In this document: one piece after another, positions 40,728 to 49,215 of the stretch
Position numbering within the stretch: the first letter of the stretch is position 1
How the letters are laid out: each line of letters begins with the position of its first letter
Assembly (NCBI RefSeq): GCF_035946055.1
Contig: NZ_CP108364.1
Coordinates: 6,386,001 to 6,450,000, forward strand
Direction: 5' to 3'
Source of the DNA: Streptomyces sp. NBC_01341
GTDB taxonomy: Bacteria > Actinomycetota > Actinomycetes > Streptomycetales > Streptomycetaceae
DNA length: 64,000 nt
Program-made: the position numbers and the translations under genes
Notes under the pieces: generated by a model
The model's input: only the letters and a program-made list of their open reading frames with translations
Told to the model about the DNA's origin: nothing
Databases searched by the model: none

Positions 40728-43241
40728 TCACAGCTGGCCCACGGCCGTGACCCGGACGACTGCCCGGCCCTCCTCGTCGGAGGCCGCGAGATCGACCTCC
40801 GCACTGATACCCCAGTCGTGGTCCCCGGCCGGGTCGGCGAACGCCTGCCACACCCGCCACAGCCCGTGACCGGGATCCTCGTCGATCTTCAGCAGCTTCG
40901 GGCCGCGTGCGTCTGGGCCGGTGCCCAGCTCCTCGTGCGCGTCCCAGTAGGCGTCCATCGCCTCGCCCCACGCGTCCTCGTCCCAGCCCGCGTCGGCATC
41001 CAGCTCGCCCAGGTCCCGGACCCTGTCCAGGGCCGCCAGCTCCACCCGGCGGAACATCGCGTTGCGCACCAGGACCCTGAAGGCGCGGGCGTTGGCCGTG
41101 ACCGGCTTGACCTCGTCGGCACGCTCCTGCGCCTGCTCCGCGGTCTCCACCTCGGGGTTGGCCAGCTGTTCCCACTCGTCCAGGAGACTGGAGTCCACCT
41201 GGCGCACCATCTCGCCCAGCCAGGCGATCAGGTCCTCCAGATCCTCGGACTTCAGGTCGTCGGGGATGGTGTGCTCGAGTGCCTTGTAGGCGCTCGCCAG
41301 GTAGCGCAGCACGATGCCCTCGGTGCGGGCCAGTTCGTAGTTCGAGGTGAACTCCGTGAAGGTCATGGCCCGTTCGTACATGTCCCGGATCACCGACTTC
41401 GGCGACACCGGGTGGTCGCCGACCCACGGGTGGCTCGTGCGGTACACGTCGTAGGCGTGCCACAGCAGCTCGCTCAGCGGCTTGGGGTACGTGACCTCCT
41501 GGAGCCGCTCCATGCGCTCCTCGTACTCGACGCCGTCCGCCTTCATCTGCCCGACGGCCTCGCCCCGCGCCTTGTTCTGCTGGGCGGCCAGGATCTGCCG
41601 CGGGTCGTCGAGCGTCGACTCGACCACGGAGACCATGTCCAGGGCGTACGAGGGGGATTCGGCGTCCAGCAGGTCGAACGAGGCCAGCGCGAACGTCGAC
41701 AGGGGCTGGTTGAGCGCGAAGTCCTGCTGCAGGTCGACGGTGAGCCGTACGATCCGGCCCTCGGCGTCGGGTGTGTCGAGCCGCTCCACCACACCGCCGT
41801 CGAGCAGCGAGCGGTAGATCGCGATGGCCCTGCGGATGTGCCGCAGCTGGGCGCGGCGCGGCTCGTGGTTGTCCTCCAGCAGATGGCGCATCGCCGTGAA
41901 GGCGTTGCCCGGCCGGGCGATGACCGACAGGAGCATCGTGTGTGTGACCCGGAAGCGCGAGGTCAGTGGCTCCGGATCGGAGGTGATCAGCTTGTCGAAG
42001 GTGGTCTCCGACCAGGCGACGAAGCCCTCGGGGGCCTTCTTGCGGACCACCTTGCGCTTCTTCTTGGGGTCGTCGCCCGCCTTCTTGACGGCCTTCTCGT
42101 TCTCGATGACGTGCTCGGGAGCCTGCGCGACGACGAAGCCCGCCGTGTCGAACCCGGCCCGCCCGGCGCGGCCCGCGATCTGGTGGAACTCCCGCGCGCG
42201 CAGCGTACGGACCCGGGTGCCGTCGTACTTGGTGAGCGCCGTGAACAGCACCGTACGGATGGGGACGTTGACGCCGACGCCGAGCGTGTCCGTCCCGCAG
42301 ATCACCTTCAGAAGGCCCGCCTGCGCCAGCTTCTCGACGAGGCGGCGGTATTTGGGGAGCATGCCGGCGTGGTGCACCCCGATCCCGTGGCGCACGTATC
42401 GCGAGAGGTTCTGGCCGAACTTGGTGGTGAAGCGGAAGTTGCCGATCAGGTCGGCGATCTTCTCCTTCTCCTCCTTGGTGCACATGTTGATGCTCATCAG
42501 CGACTGGGCGCGCTCGACCGCCGCGGCCTGCGTGAAGTGCACGATGTAGACGGGCGACTGCCTGGTGTCGAGCAGCTCGGTGAGCGTCTCGGTGATCGGC
42601 GTCAGCCGGTACTCGTAGCTCAGCGGCACCGGCCGCGTCGCGGAACGCACCACCGACGTCGGGCGCCCGGTGCGGCGGGTCAGGTCCTCCTCGAACATCG
42701 AGACGTCGCCGAGGGTCGCCGACATCAGCACGAACTGTGCCTGCGGCAGCTCCAGCAGCGGGATCTGCCAGGCCCAGCCCCGGTCCGGCTCGGCGTAGAA
42801 GTGGAACTCGTCCATCACGACCTGGCCGATGTCGGCGTACTTGCCGTCACGCAGCGCGATCGAGGCGAGGACCTCGGCCGTGCAGCAGATCACCGGGGCG
42901 TCGGCGTTGACCGAGGCGTCGCCCGTCAGCATGCCGACGTTCTCCGTACCGAAGAGCTTGCACAGGTCGAAGAACTTCTCCGAGACCAGAGCCTTGATCG
43001 GCGCGGTGTAGAACGTGACCTTGTCCTGGGCCAGCGCGGTGAAGTGCGCGCCTGCGGCGACCAGGCTCTTCCCGGAGCCGGTAGGGGTGGAGAGGATCAC
43101 GTTCGCCCCCGAGACCACCTCGATCAGCGCCTCCTCCTGAGCCGGGTAGAGGGTGATGCCCTGCGATTCGGTCCATGACGAGAAGGACTCGAAGAGGGCG
43201 TCCGGGTCGGCGGTCGGGGGGAGCTGATCGATAAGGGTCAC
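40728..43241 (-). CDS. Ski2/Mtr4-like DEAD-box RNA helicase with DUF3516
   Basis: An 837-residue helicase. Walker A is STPTGSGKS, the DExH box is DEFHFY, motif III is SATLGD, and motif VI is QIAGRAGRAG. After the two RecA domains (about 1-400) comes the DUF3516 region with a long helical insertion and a C-terminal beta domain (RAVVRVTAVGQL). This actinobacterial family is related to the exosome helicases and probably unwinds structured RNA during RNA turnover. The GTG at 43241 begins TLIDQLPPTADPDALFESF. Downstream tesB is probably in the same transcript. Confidence 0.93.
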   Translation of the reverse strand: MTLIDQLPPTADPDALFESFSSWTESQGITLYPAQEEALIEVVSGANVILSTPTGSGKSLVAAGAHFTALAQDKVTFYTAPIKALVSEKFFDLCKLFGTENVGMLTGDASVNADAPVICCTAEVLASIALRDGKYADIGQVVMDEFHFYAEPDRGWAWQIPLLELPQAQFVLMSATLGDVSMFEEDLTRRTGRPTSVVRSATRPVPLSYEYRLTPITETLTELLDTRQSPVYIVHFTQAAAVERAQSLMSINMCTKEEKEKIADLIGNFRFTTKFGQNLSRYVRHGIGVHHAGMLPKYRRLVEKLAQAGLLKVICGTDTLGVGVNVPIRTVLFTALTKYDGTRVRTLRAREFHQIAGRAGRAGFDTAGFVVAQAPEHVIENEKAVKKAGDDPKKKRKVVRKKAPEGFVAWSETTFDKLITSDPEPLTSRFRVTHTMLLSVIARPGNAFTAMRHLLEDNHEPRRAQLRHIRRAIAIYRSLLDGGVVERLDTPDAEGRIVRLTVDLQQDFALNQPLSTFALASFDLLDAESPSYALDMVSVVESTLDDPRQILAAQQNKARGEAVGQMKADGVEYEERMERLQEVTYPKPLSELLWHAYDVYRTSHPWVGDHPVSPKSVIRDMYERAMTFTEFTSNYELARTEGIVLRYLASAYKALEHTIPDDLKSEDLEDLIAWLGEMVRQVDSSLLDEWEQLANPEVETAEQAQERADEVKPVTANARAFRVLVRNAMFRRVELAALDRVRDLGELDADAGWDEDAWGEAMDAYWDAHEELGTGPDARGPKLLKIDEDPGHGLWRVWQAFADPAGDHDWGISAEVDLAASDEEGRAVVRVTAVGQL

Positions 43242-43397
43242 GTCCCCATCTTGCCTGCCTCCGGCCCGGATGAGGGAACCGGAGGACCGCGTGAAGATCA
43301 CGGACGATACGCTGCCCACTCAACTCGGCCGCCTCGCACAGACAATGGCGGCCCGGCCGTGACACACGGCCGAACCACGATGGGGGCGGGAAAAGCC

Positions 43398-44189
43398 ATG
43401 ATGGGACCGGCACACTCTCTGTCGGGGGCGGCGGCCTGGCTGGGGGTGGGGGCCGCGGCCGCAGCCGCGGGTCACGCGATGCCCTGGCCCGTGCTCGTCG
43501 TCGGGGCTCTGATCACCGCCGGCGCCGCACTCGCCCCGGACCTCGACCACAAGTCGGCCACGATCTCGCGCGCCTTCGGTCCCGTCTCCAAGGCGGTCTG
43601 CGAGATCGTCGACAAGCTCTCGTACGCCGTCTACAAAGCGACAAAGGGACCCGGCGACCCGCGCAGGACCGGTGGCCACCGCACGCTCACCCACACCTGG
43701 CTGTGGGCGGTACTGACCGGCGCCACCGCCTCGGCCGCCGCGGTCTTCGGCGGCCGGTGGGCCGTCCTGGCGATCCTCTTCATCCACCTCGTCCTCGCTG
43801 TCGAAGGGCTCCTCTGGCGGGCGGCCAGGGTCTCCAGCGACGTCCTCGTGTGGCTGCTCGGGGCGACCAGCGCCTGGATCCTGGCCGGAGTTCTCGACAA
43901 GCACGGCAACGGCTCGACCTGGCTCTTCGACGCCCCCGGCCAGGAGTACCTCTGGCTGGGACTCCCGATCGTGCTCGGCGCCCTCGTCCATGACATCGGT
44001 GACGCACTCACCGTCTCGGGCTGCCCGATCCTGTGGCCCATCCCGCTCGGCCGTAAGCGCTGGTACGCGCTGGGACCGCCCAAGTTCATGCGCTTCCGCG
44101 CCGGCAGCTGGGTGGAGATCAAGGTGCTGATGCCGGCGTTCATGATCCTCGGGGGAGTGGGCGCGGCAGCCGCCCTCAACGTCATCTGA
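43398..44189 (+). CDS. YdjM-type metal-dependent membrane hydrolase
   Basis: A 263-residue membrane protein. The family motif HxxxG starts it (GPAHSLSGAAAWLG), then AALAPDLDHKSATISRAFG, GGHRTLTHTWLW and the later LVHDIGDALTVSGCPILWPIPLGRKRWYALGP. Conserved His and Asp residues (H of PAHS, DLDH, HRTLTH, HDIGD) could form a metal site at the membrane face. This is the LexA-regulated YdjM family in Enterobacteria. The ATGs at 43398, 43401 and 43380 are all possible starts; 43398 has the best ribosome site. Confidence 0.88.
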   Translation: MMGPAHSLSGAAAWLGVGAAAAAAGHAMPWPVLVVGALITAGAALAPDLDHKSATISRAFGPVSKAVCEIVDKLSYAVYKATKGPGDPRRTGGHRTLTHTWLWAVLTGATASAAAVFGGRWAVLAILFIHLVLAVEGLLWRAARVSSDVLVWLLGATSAWILAGVLDKHGNGSTWLFDAPGQEYLWLGLPIVLGALVHDIGDALTVSGCPILWPIPLGRKRWYALGPPKFMRFRAGSWVEIKVLMPAFMILGGVGAAAALNVI

Positions 44190-44296
44190 CGGACGGCGCT
44201 CCTGCCCGGGCGAGGTCCCTCCGGAAGGGCGTCCCGAGGGCGGTTCGCGGAGCCGTTCCAGGGGCGGCGGGAGCGGCGGCGTAGCACCATGGCCGC

Positions 44297-45832
44297 ATGC
44301 TGCTCGCCCGGCTCGCCCACGTGTCCCTGGAGGTCGCCGCGACGTCGGCCCGGACCCGGAAGACCGCCCTCCTCGCCGCCCTGTTCCGGGAGACGGGTCC
44401 CGACGACGTCCCGGTCGTCATCCCGTACCTCGCCGGCCGCCTCCCGCAGGGGCGGCTCGGGATCGGCTGGAGCACGCTGCGCGGTGATGTGCCGCCGGCC
44501 GGTACCCCCACGCTGACCGTGACCGGGACAGACGCGGAGCTGACCGCGATCGGCTCCCTGAAAGGCCCCGGCTCGCAGACGGCCCGCAAGGAACGTCTGA
44601 CCTCGCTGTTCGGCGCGGCCACCGCGGAGGAACAGCGCTTCCTGCGGGCCCTGCTCACCGGTGAGGTGCGCCAGGGAGCACTGGACGCCGTGGCTGCCGA
44701 GGCCCTCGCCGACGCCGCCGGGGCGCCGGCCGCCGACGTCAGGCGCGCCGTGATGCTCGCCGGGTCGCTGGGGGACGTCGCCCGGGCGCTGCTCTCGGAG
44801 GGCCCCGGCGCCCTCGCGTCCTTCCGGCTCACCGTCGGCCGCCCGGTCCAGCCGATGCTCGCGCACACCGCGCGCTCGGTCCTCGAAGCCGTCGACAAGC
44901 TGGGCCCCTGCGCGGTGGAGGAGAAGCTGGACGGGATCCGCGTGCAGGTGCACAGGGACGGTGCGCGCGTGCGGGTGTACACCCGCACGCTCGACGACAT
45001 CACGGACCGGCTGCCCGAGCTCGCGACGGCGGTGACCGGATTCCCCGCCGGCCGGTTCATCCTCGACGGGGAGGTGATCGCACTCGGCGCCGACGGCAGG
45101 CCCCGGCCCTTCCAGGAGACCGCCGGGCGTGTCGGCTCCCGTCGCGACGTCGCCGACGCCGCCGAGAGCGTCCCCGTGGTCCCCGTCTTCTTCGACGTGC
45201 TGTCCGCCGACGGCCGCGACCTGCTGGACCTGCCCTTCGCCGACCGTCACAGGGAACTGGCCGCCCTCGTGCCGGAACCGATGCGGGTACGGCGCGTCGT
45301 CGTGGAGGACACCGAGGACGAGAGCAGGCGAGCCGCGGCGGTGGCGTTCTCCGAGGACACCCTGGCCCGCGGCCACGAGGGAGTGGTGGTCAAGGGCACG
45401 GGCGCGCCCTACAGTGCGGGCAGGCGCGGCGCGTCCTGGCTGAAGGTGAAACCCGTGCACACACTGGACCTGGTCGTCCTGGCCGCCGAATGGGGGCACG
45501 GCAGGCGCACCGGGAAGCTCTCCAACCTGCACCTGGGGGCGCGCCGCGAGGACGGCACCTTCGCGATGCTCGGCAAGACCTTCAAGGGCCTCACCGACAC
45601 CATGCTCGGCTGGCAGACCGCACGTCTCCAGGAGCTCGCCACCGGTGACGACGGACATGTCGTGACCGTACGCCCGGAGCTCGTCGTGGAGATCGCCTAC
45701 GACGGGCTCCAGCGCTCCACCCGCTATCCGGCCGGCGTCACCCTGCGGTTCGCCCGTGTCCTGCGCTACCGCGAGGACAAGCACGCCGACGAGGCGGACA
45801 CGGTCGAGACGGTGCTATCGCACCGGGCCTGA
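44297..45832 (+). CDS. ATP-dependent DNA ligase
   Basis: A 511-residue, archaeal/eukaryotic-type ligase. The N-terminal DNA-binding domain (about 1-180) is followed by the adenylation domain: the AMP-binding lysine K210 in VEEKLDGIRVQ (KxDG), then FILDGEVIAL, and GHEGVVVKG with KVKP at the end of the domain. An OB-fold domain follows (LVVLAAEWGHGRRTGKLSNLHLGA). It joins 5'-phosphate and 3'-OH nicks with ATP and is distinct from the NAD-dependent replicative ligase; its role is probably repair. Length and all motifs are normal. Confidence 0.94.
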   Translation: MLLARLAHVSLEVAATSARTRKTALLAALFRETGPDDVPVVIPYLAGRLPQGRLGIGWSTLRGDVPPAGTPTLTVTGTDAELTAIGSLKGPGSQTARKERLTSLFGAATAEEQRFLRALLTGEVRQGALDAVAAEALADAAGAPAADVRRAVMLAGSLGDVARALLSEGPGALASFRLTVGRPVQPMLAHTARSVLEAVDKLGPCAVEEKLDGIRVQVHRDGARVRVYTRTLDDITDRLPELATAVTGFPAGRFILDGEVIALGADGRPRPFQETAGRVGSRRDVADAAESVPVVPVFFDVLSADGRDLLDLPFADRHRELAALVPEPMRVRRVVVEDTEDESRRAAAVAFSEDTLARGHEGVVVKGTGAPYSAGRRGASWLKVKPVHTLDLVVLAAEWGHGRRTGKLSNLHLGARREDGTFAMLGKTFKGLTDTMLGWQTARLQELATGDDGHVVTVRPELVVEIAYDGLQRSTRYPAGVTLRFARVLRYREDKHADEADTVETVLSHRA

Positions 45833-45855
45833 AGACTGTCACCGGGCAGCACAAC

Positions 45856-45891
45856 GGCCCCCGCCCCGGCTGCCGGATCCGGGCGGGGGCC
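45856..45891. terminator. Bidirectional hairpin terminator
   Basis: GGCCCCCGCCC and its exact complement GGGCGGGGGCC make an 11-bp stem with a 14-base loop. It lies between the convergent ligase and NDH-2 genes. Confidence 0.85.
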
Positions 45892-45906
45892 GGGGTACGG
45901 CGGCCA

Positions 45907-47268
45907 TCAGCTCCGGGTGCCCACCCCGGCCACGTGGGCGCGCAGTTCCTCCGGCGAGAGGTAGGCGTCGGTGTACTCGAAGTCGCGCAGGGTGGCCTGC
46001 TTGCGGGCCTGGAAGCCGGTACGCACGAAGTCGTCGCCCGCGATCGCGTTCAGCAGCCAGTTCGTCATGACACGGGTCTTGGCGACGTTGGTCCGGAGCG
46101 CCGCCCAGTGGTACCCGCGGGCCGCCGCCTGGGCGGGCAGGCCCTTCAGCTCGATGCCCAGCGGCTTCGAGACCGCGTCCCGGCCGCCCAGGTCCACGAC
46201 CAGACCGAGGTCCTTGTGCACGTACGGCTGGAGCGCGCCGCCCCGCAGTGACGCGATGATGTTGTCCGCGAGTTTCCGGCCCTGGCGCATGGCGTGCTGC
46301 GCGGTGGGCGGGCAGATCGCGTCGCCACCCTTCGCCAGGTCGGGTACCGCGGCCGAGTCACCGAGCGCGAACACCCCGTCGGCGCCCGGCAGGGTCATCT
46401 CCGGCGTCACCGCGAGCCTGCCGCGCACCGTCTCGGCGCCGAGAGTGGCGATCAGGGGACTGGCCGCGACCCCGGCGGTCCAGATCAGCGTGCGGCAGGG
46501 CAGCACCCGGCCGTCCGTGAACGTCACCTTGTCCGGGCCCGCTTCGGCGATGGACACACCGAGCGAGACCTCGATGCCGCGCTTGCGCAGGATCTCCAGG
46601 GCACTGGTCCCGAGCTTGTCACCGAGTTCCGGCATGAGTTTGGGTGCGATGTCGATCAGGTGCCACTTGATCAGCTTCGGGTCCAGCCTGGGGTAGTGCT
46701 TGACGGCGTTGGTGGTGAGCAGCTGCAGACACGCGGCCGTCTCCGTACCGGCGTAACCGCCGCCGACCACCACGAACTGGAGCCTGGACGCCCGCTCCTC
46801 CTCGTCGTGGCTGGCGTCGGCCAGATCCAGCTGGGAGATGACGTGGTCACGGATGTAGGCGGCCTCCGCCAGGGTCTTCATACCCCGGGCGTTCTCGGCG
46901 AGCCCCGGGATGTCGAAGGTCCGGGTGACACTTCCGGCGGCGAGGACGATGTAGTCGTACGGCTCGTTCACGATCTCGTCGGTGATCTTGCGGACCACGC
47001 AGACCTTGGCCTTCGTGTCCACTCCGATGGCCCCTCCGGGCACGATCCGGGTGCGGTGCCGCCTGCTGCGGCGCAGGGACACGGCCACCGACTGCGGGGT
47101 CAGCACCCCGGAGGCGACCTGGGGGAGCAGCGGCAGGTAGAGCTGGTACGAGAACGGGGTGACGAGCGCGATCTCCGCCTCGCCCGGGGCGAGGGTGCGT
47201 TCCAGCCTGCGCACGCACTCGACCCCGGCAAAGCCGGCGCCGACAACGAGAATCCTGGGTCGTGCCAC
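45907..47268 (-). CDS. Type II NADH dehydrogenase (NDH-2)
   Basis: A 453-residue flavoprotein. FAD-binding GxGxxG is ILVVGAGFAGVECVRRLE at the start, and the NADH-binding GGGYAGTETAACL follows at about 165. Family blocks are FSYQLYLPLLPQVASGVL, VLAAGSVTRTFDIPGL, FALGDSAAVPDLAKGG and PPTAQHAMRQGRKLADNI. It oxidises NADH and reduces menaquinone at the inner membrane without pumping protons. Start: GTG at 47268. The C-terminal tail (GFQARKQATLRDFEYTDAYL) can form an amphipathic membrane anchor. A single gene with a terminator behind it. Confidence 0.93.
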   Translation of the reverse strand: MARPRILVVGAGFAGVECVRRLERTLAPGEAEIALVTPFSYQLYLPLLPQVASGVLTPQSVAVSLRRSRRHRTRIVPGGAIGVDTKAKVCVVRKITDEIVNEPYDYIVLAAGSVTRTFDIPGLAENARGMKTLAEAAYIRDHVISQLDLADASHDEEERASRLQFVVVGGGYAGTETAACLQLLTTNAVKHYPRLDPKLIKWHLIDIAPKLMPELGDKLGTSALEILRKRGIEVSLGVSIAEAGPDKVTFTDGRVLPCRTLIWTAGVAASPLIATLGAETVRGRLAVTPEMTLPGADGVFALGDSAAVPDLAKGGDAICPPTAQHAMRQGRKLADNIIASLRGGALQPYVHKDLGLVVDLGGRDAVSKPLGIELKGLPAQAAARGYHWAALRTNVAKTRVMTNWLLNAIAGDDFVRTGFQARKQATLRDFEYTDAYLSPEELRAHVAGVGTRS

Positions 47269-47433
47269 GGTGTGCGTCCCTTCTCGGGTTTACGCGGTCA
47301 TCGCTCGCCTGCCCCGTATCCGGGGCCAGTCACCCCCATCCTCACCGGACGGGTCCGAGTTCGCCTCCCGTGCGGCTCGGACGTACCGGTGGGGGCGCCC
47401 CCACCGGTACCACCGACCCCGGACCGCGCCGGC

Positions 47434-49215
47434 TCAGCCGTGCCAGGAGCGCCACAGCGCCGCGTACGCGCCGTCCGCCGCCACGAGCGCGTCATGACTG
47501 CCCAGCTCAGTGATCCGGCCGTCCTCGACCACCGCGATCACGTCGGCGTCGTGCGCGGTGTGCAGCCGGTGCGCGATCGCCACGACCGTGCGGCCGTCGA
47601 GCACCTTGGCCAGCGAACGCTCCAGGTGGCGGGCCGCCCTGGGATCGAGCAAGGACGTCGCCTCGTCCAGCACGAGGGTGTGCGGATCCGCCAGCACGAG
47701 CCGCGCCAGCGCGATCTGCTGCGCCTGCGCCGGGGTGAGGACGAGGCCGCCGGAGCCGACCTCCGCGTCCAGCCCCTTGTCCAGGGCGCGTGCCCAGCCC
47801 TCCGCGTCCACCGCGGCGAGCGACGCCCACAGTTCCGCGTCCTCGGCGCCCGTACGGGCCAGCAGGAGGTTGTCCCGGAGCGACCCCACGAACACGTGGT
47901 GCTCCTGGTTGACCAGGGCGACGTGGGACCGCACCCGTTCCGCCGTCATGCGGGACAACTCTGCGCCGCCGAGCGTGACCTCACCCGTCCGGGGGGCGTA
48001 GATACCGGCCAGCAGCCGGCCCAGAGTGGATTTGCCCGCACCGGAGGGCCCGACCAGCGCCAGCCGGGTGCCCGGGGCGACCTCCAGGGACACCTGGTGC
48101 AGGACGTCCACACCGGCGCGGTACCCGAACCGCACCCCGTCGGCCCTGACCTCACGGCCGTCCGGCCCGACCAGGTCGTCACCGGCGTCCGGCTCGATCT
48201 CGCGGACGCCGACCAGCCGGGCCAACGACACCTGAGCGACCTGGAGTTCGTCGTACCAGCGGAGGATGAGGCCGAGCGGGTCCACCATCATCTGCGCCAG
48301 CAGCGCACCCGTCGTCAGCTGCCCGACGGTGATCCAGTCCTCCATCACGAACCAGCCGCCCAGCAGCAGCACCGCGCCGAGGATCGTGACGTAGGTGGTG
48401 TTGATGACCGGGAAGAGCACCGAGCGCAGGAACAGCGTGTAGCGCTCCCAGGCGGTCCACTCCGCCACCCGCCGGTCCGACAGCGCGATCCTGCGGGCGC
48501 CCAGCCGGTGGGACTCCACGGTCCGCCCGGCGTCCACGGTCTCGGCGAGCACCGCCGCGACCGCCGCGTATCCGGCGGCCTCCGAGCGGTACGCCGACGG
48601 CGCACGGCGGAAGTACCAGCGGCAGCCGACGACGAGCACCGGCAGCGCGATCAGCACAGCGAGCGCGAGAGGCGGGGCCGTGACCGCGAGCGCGCCGAGC
48701 AGCAGACCGGCCCAGACCACGCCGATCGCCAGCTGCGGCACGGCCTCACGCATCGCGTTGGCCAGCCGGTCGATGTCCGTCGTGATCCTCGACAGCAGAT
48801 CCCCGGTACCGGCCCGCTCCAGGACACCGGGCGGCAGCCCGACCGACCGTACGAGGAAGTCCTCGCGCAGATCGGCCAGCATCTCCTCGCCGAGCATGGC
48901 ACCGCGCAGCCTCATGGTCCGGGTGAACACGGTCTGCACGACCAGCGCCACGGCGAACACCGCCGCGGTGCGCTCCAGATGCAGGTCCGTCACCCCCTCG
49001 GACAGATCCTCGACCAGCCCGCCCAGCAGGTAGGGCCCGGTGATCGACGCGATCACCGCGACCGCGTTGACCGCGATCAGTACCGCGAACGGCCTGCGGT
49101 GGCGCCTGAGCAGCGCGCGCACGTAGGCCCGCACCGTCGCCGGCGTTCCCACGGGCAGGGTCGTCGCCGCCTCGGGGGCGGCCGGGTCGTACGCCGGTGG
49201 AGCCACGCCGATCAT
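47434..49215 (-). CDS. ABC exporter subunit B (functional ATP site, degenerate signature)
   Basis: A 593-residue half-transporter with six membrane helices (about 1-310) and a C-terminal ATPase. Walker A is intact (LVGPSGAGKSTLGRLLAG), Walker B is LVLDEATSLLD and the switch His is present (VVAIAHRLH). The ABC signature is unusual: LTPAQAQQIALARL where LSGGQ is expected. So it can hydrolyse ATP at its own Walker A but must use the signature of the partner. It overlaps the preceding gene by four bases (ATGA), the usual arrangement of heterodimeric exporters such as TM287/288 or BmrCD. Confidence 0.93.
   Translation of the reverse strand: MIGVAPPAYDPAAPEAATTLPVGTPATVRAYVRALLRRHRRPFAVLIAVNAVAVIASITGPYLLGGLVEDLSEGVTDLHLERTAAVFAVALVVQTVFTRTMRLRGAMLGEEMLADLREDFLVRSVGLPPGVLERAGTGDLLSRITTDIDRLANAMREAVPQLAIGVVWAGLLLGALAVTAPPLALAVLIALPVLVVGCRWYFRRAPSAYRSEAAGYAAVAAVLAETVDAGRTVESHRLGARRIALSDRRVAEWTAWERYTLFLRSVLFPVINTTYVTILGAVLLLGGWFVMEDWITVGQLTTGALLAQMMVDPLGLILRWYDELQVAQVSLARLVGVREIEPDAGDDLVGPDGREVRADGVRFGYRAGVDVLHQVSLEVAPGTRLALVGPSGAGKSTLGRLLAGIYAPRTGEVTLGGAELSRMTAERVRSHVALVNQEHHVFVGSLRDNLLLARTGAEDAELWASLAAVDAEGWARALDKGLDAEVGSGGLVLTPAQAQQIALARLVLADPHTLVLDEATSLLDPRAARHLERSLAKVLDGRTVVAIAHRLHTAHDADVIAVVEDGRITELGSHDALVAADGAYAALWRSWHG

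Noticed and set aside
40632..43178. An 848-codon open frame on the plus strand
   Set aside because: It is antisense to the RNA helicase, which has all helicase motifs in order on the minus strand.
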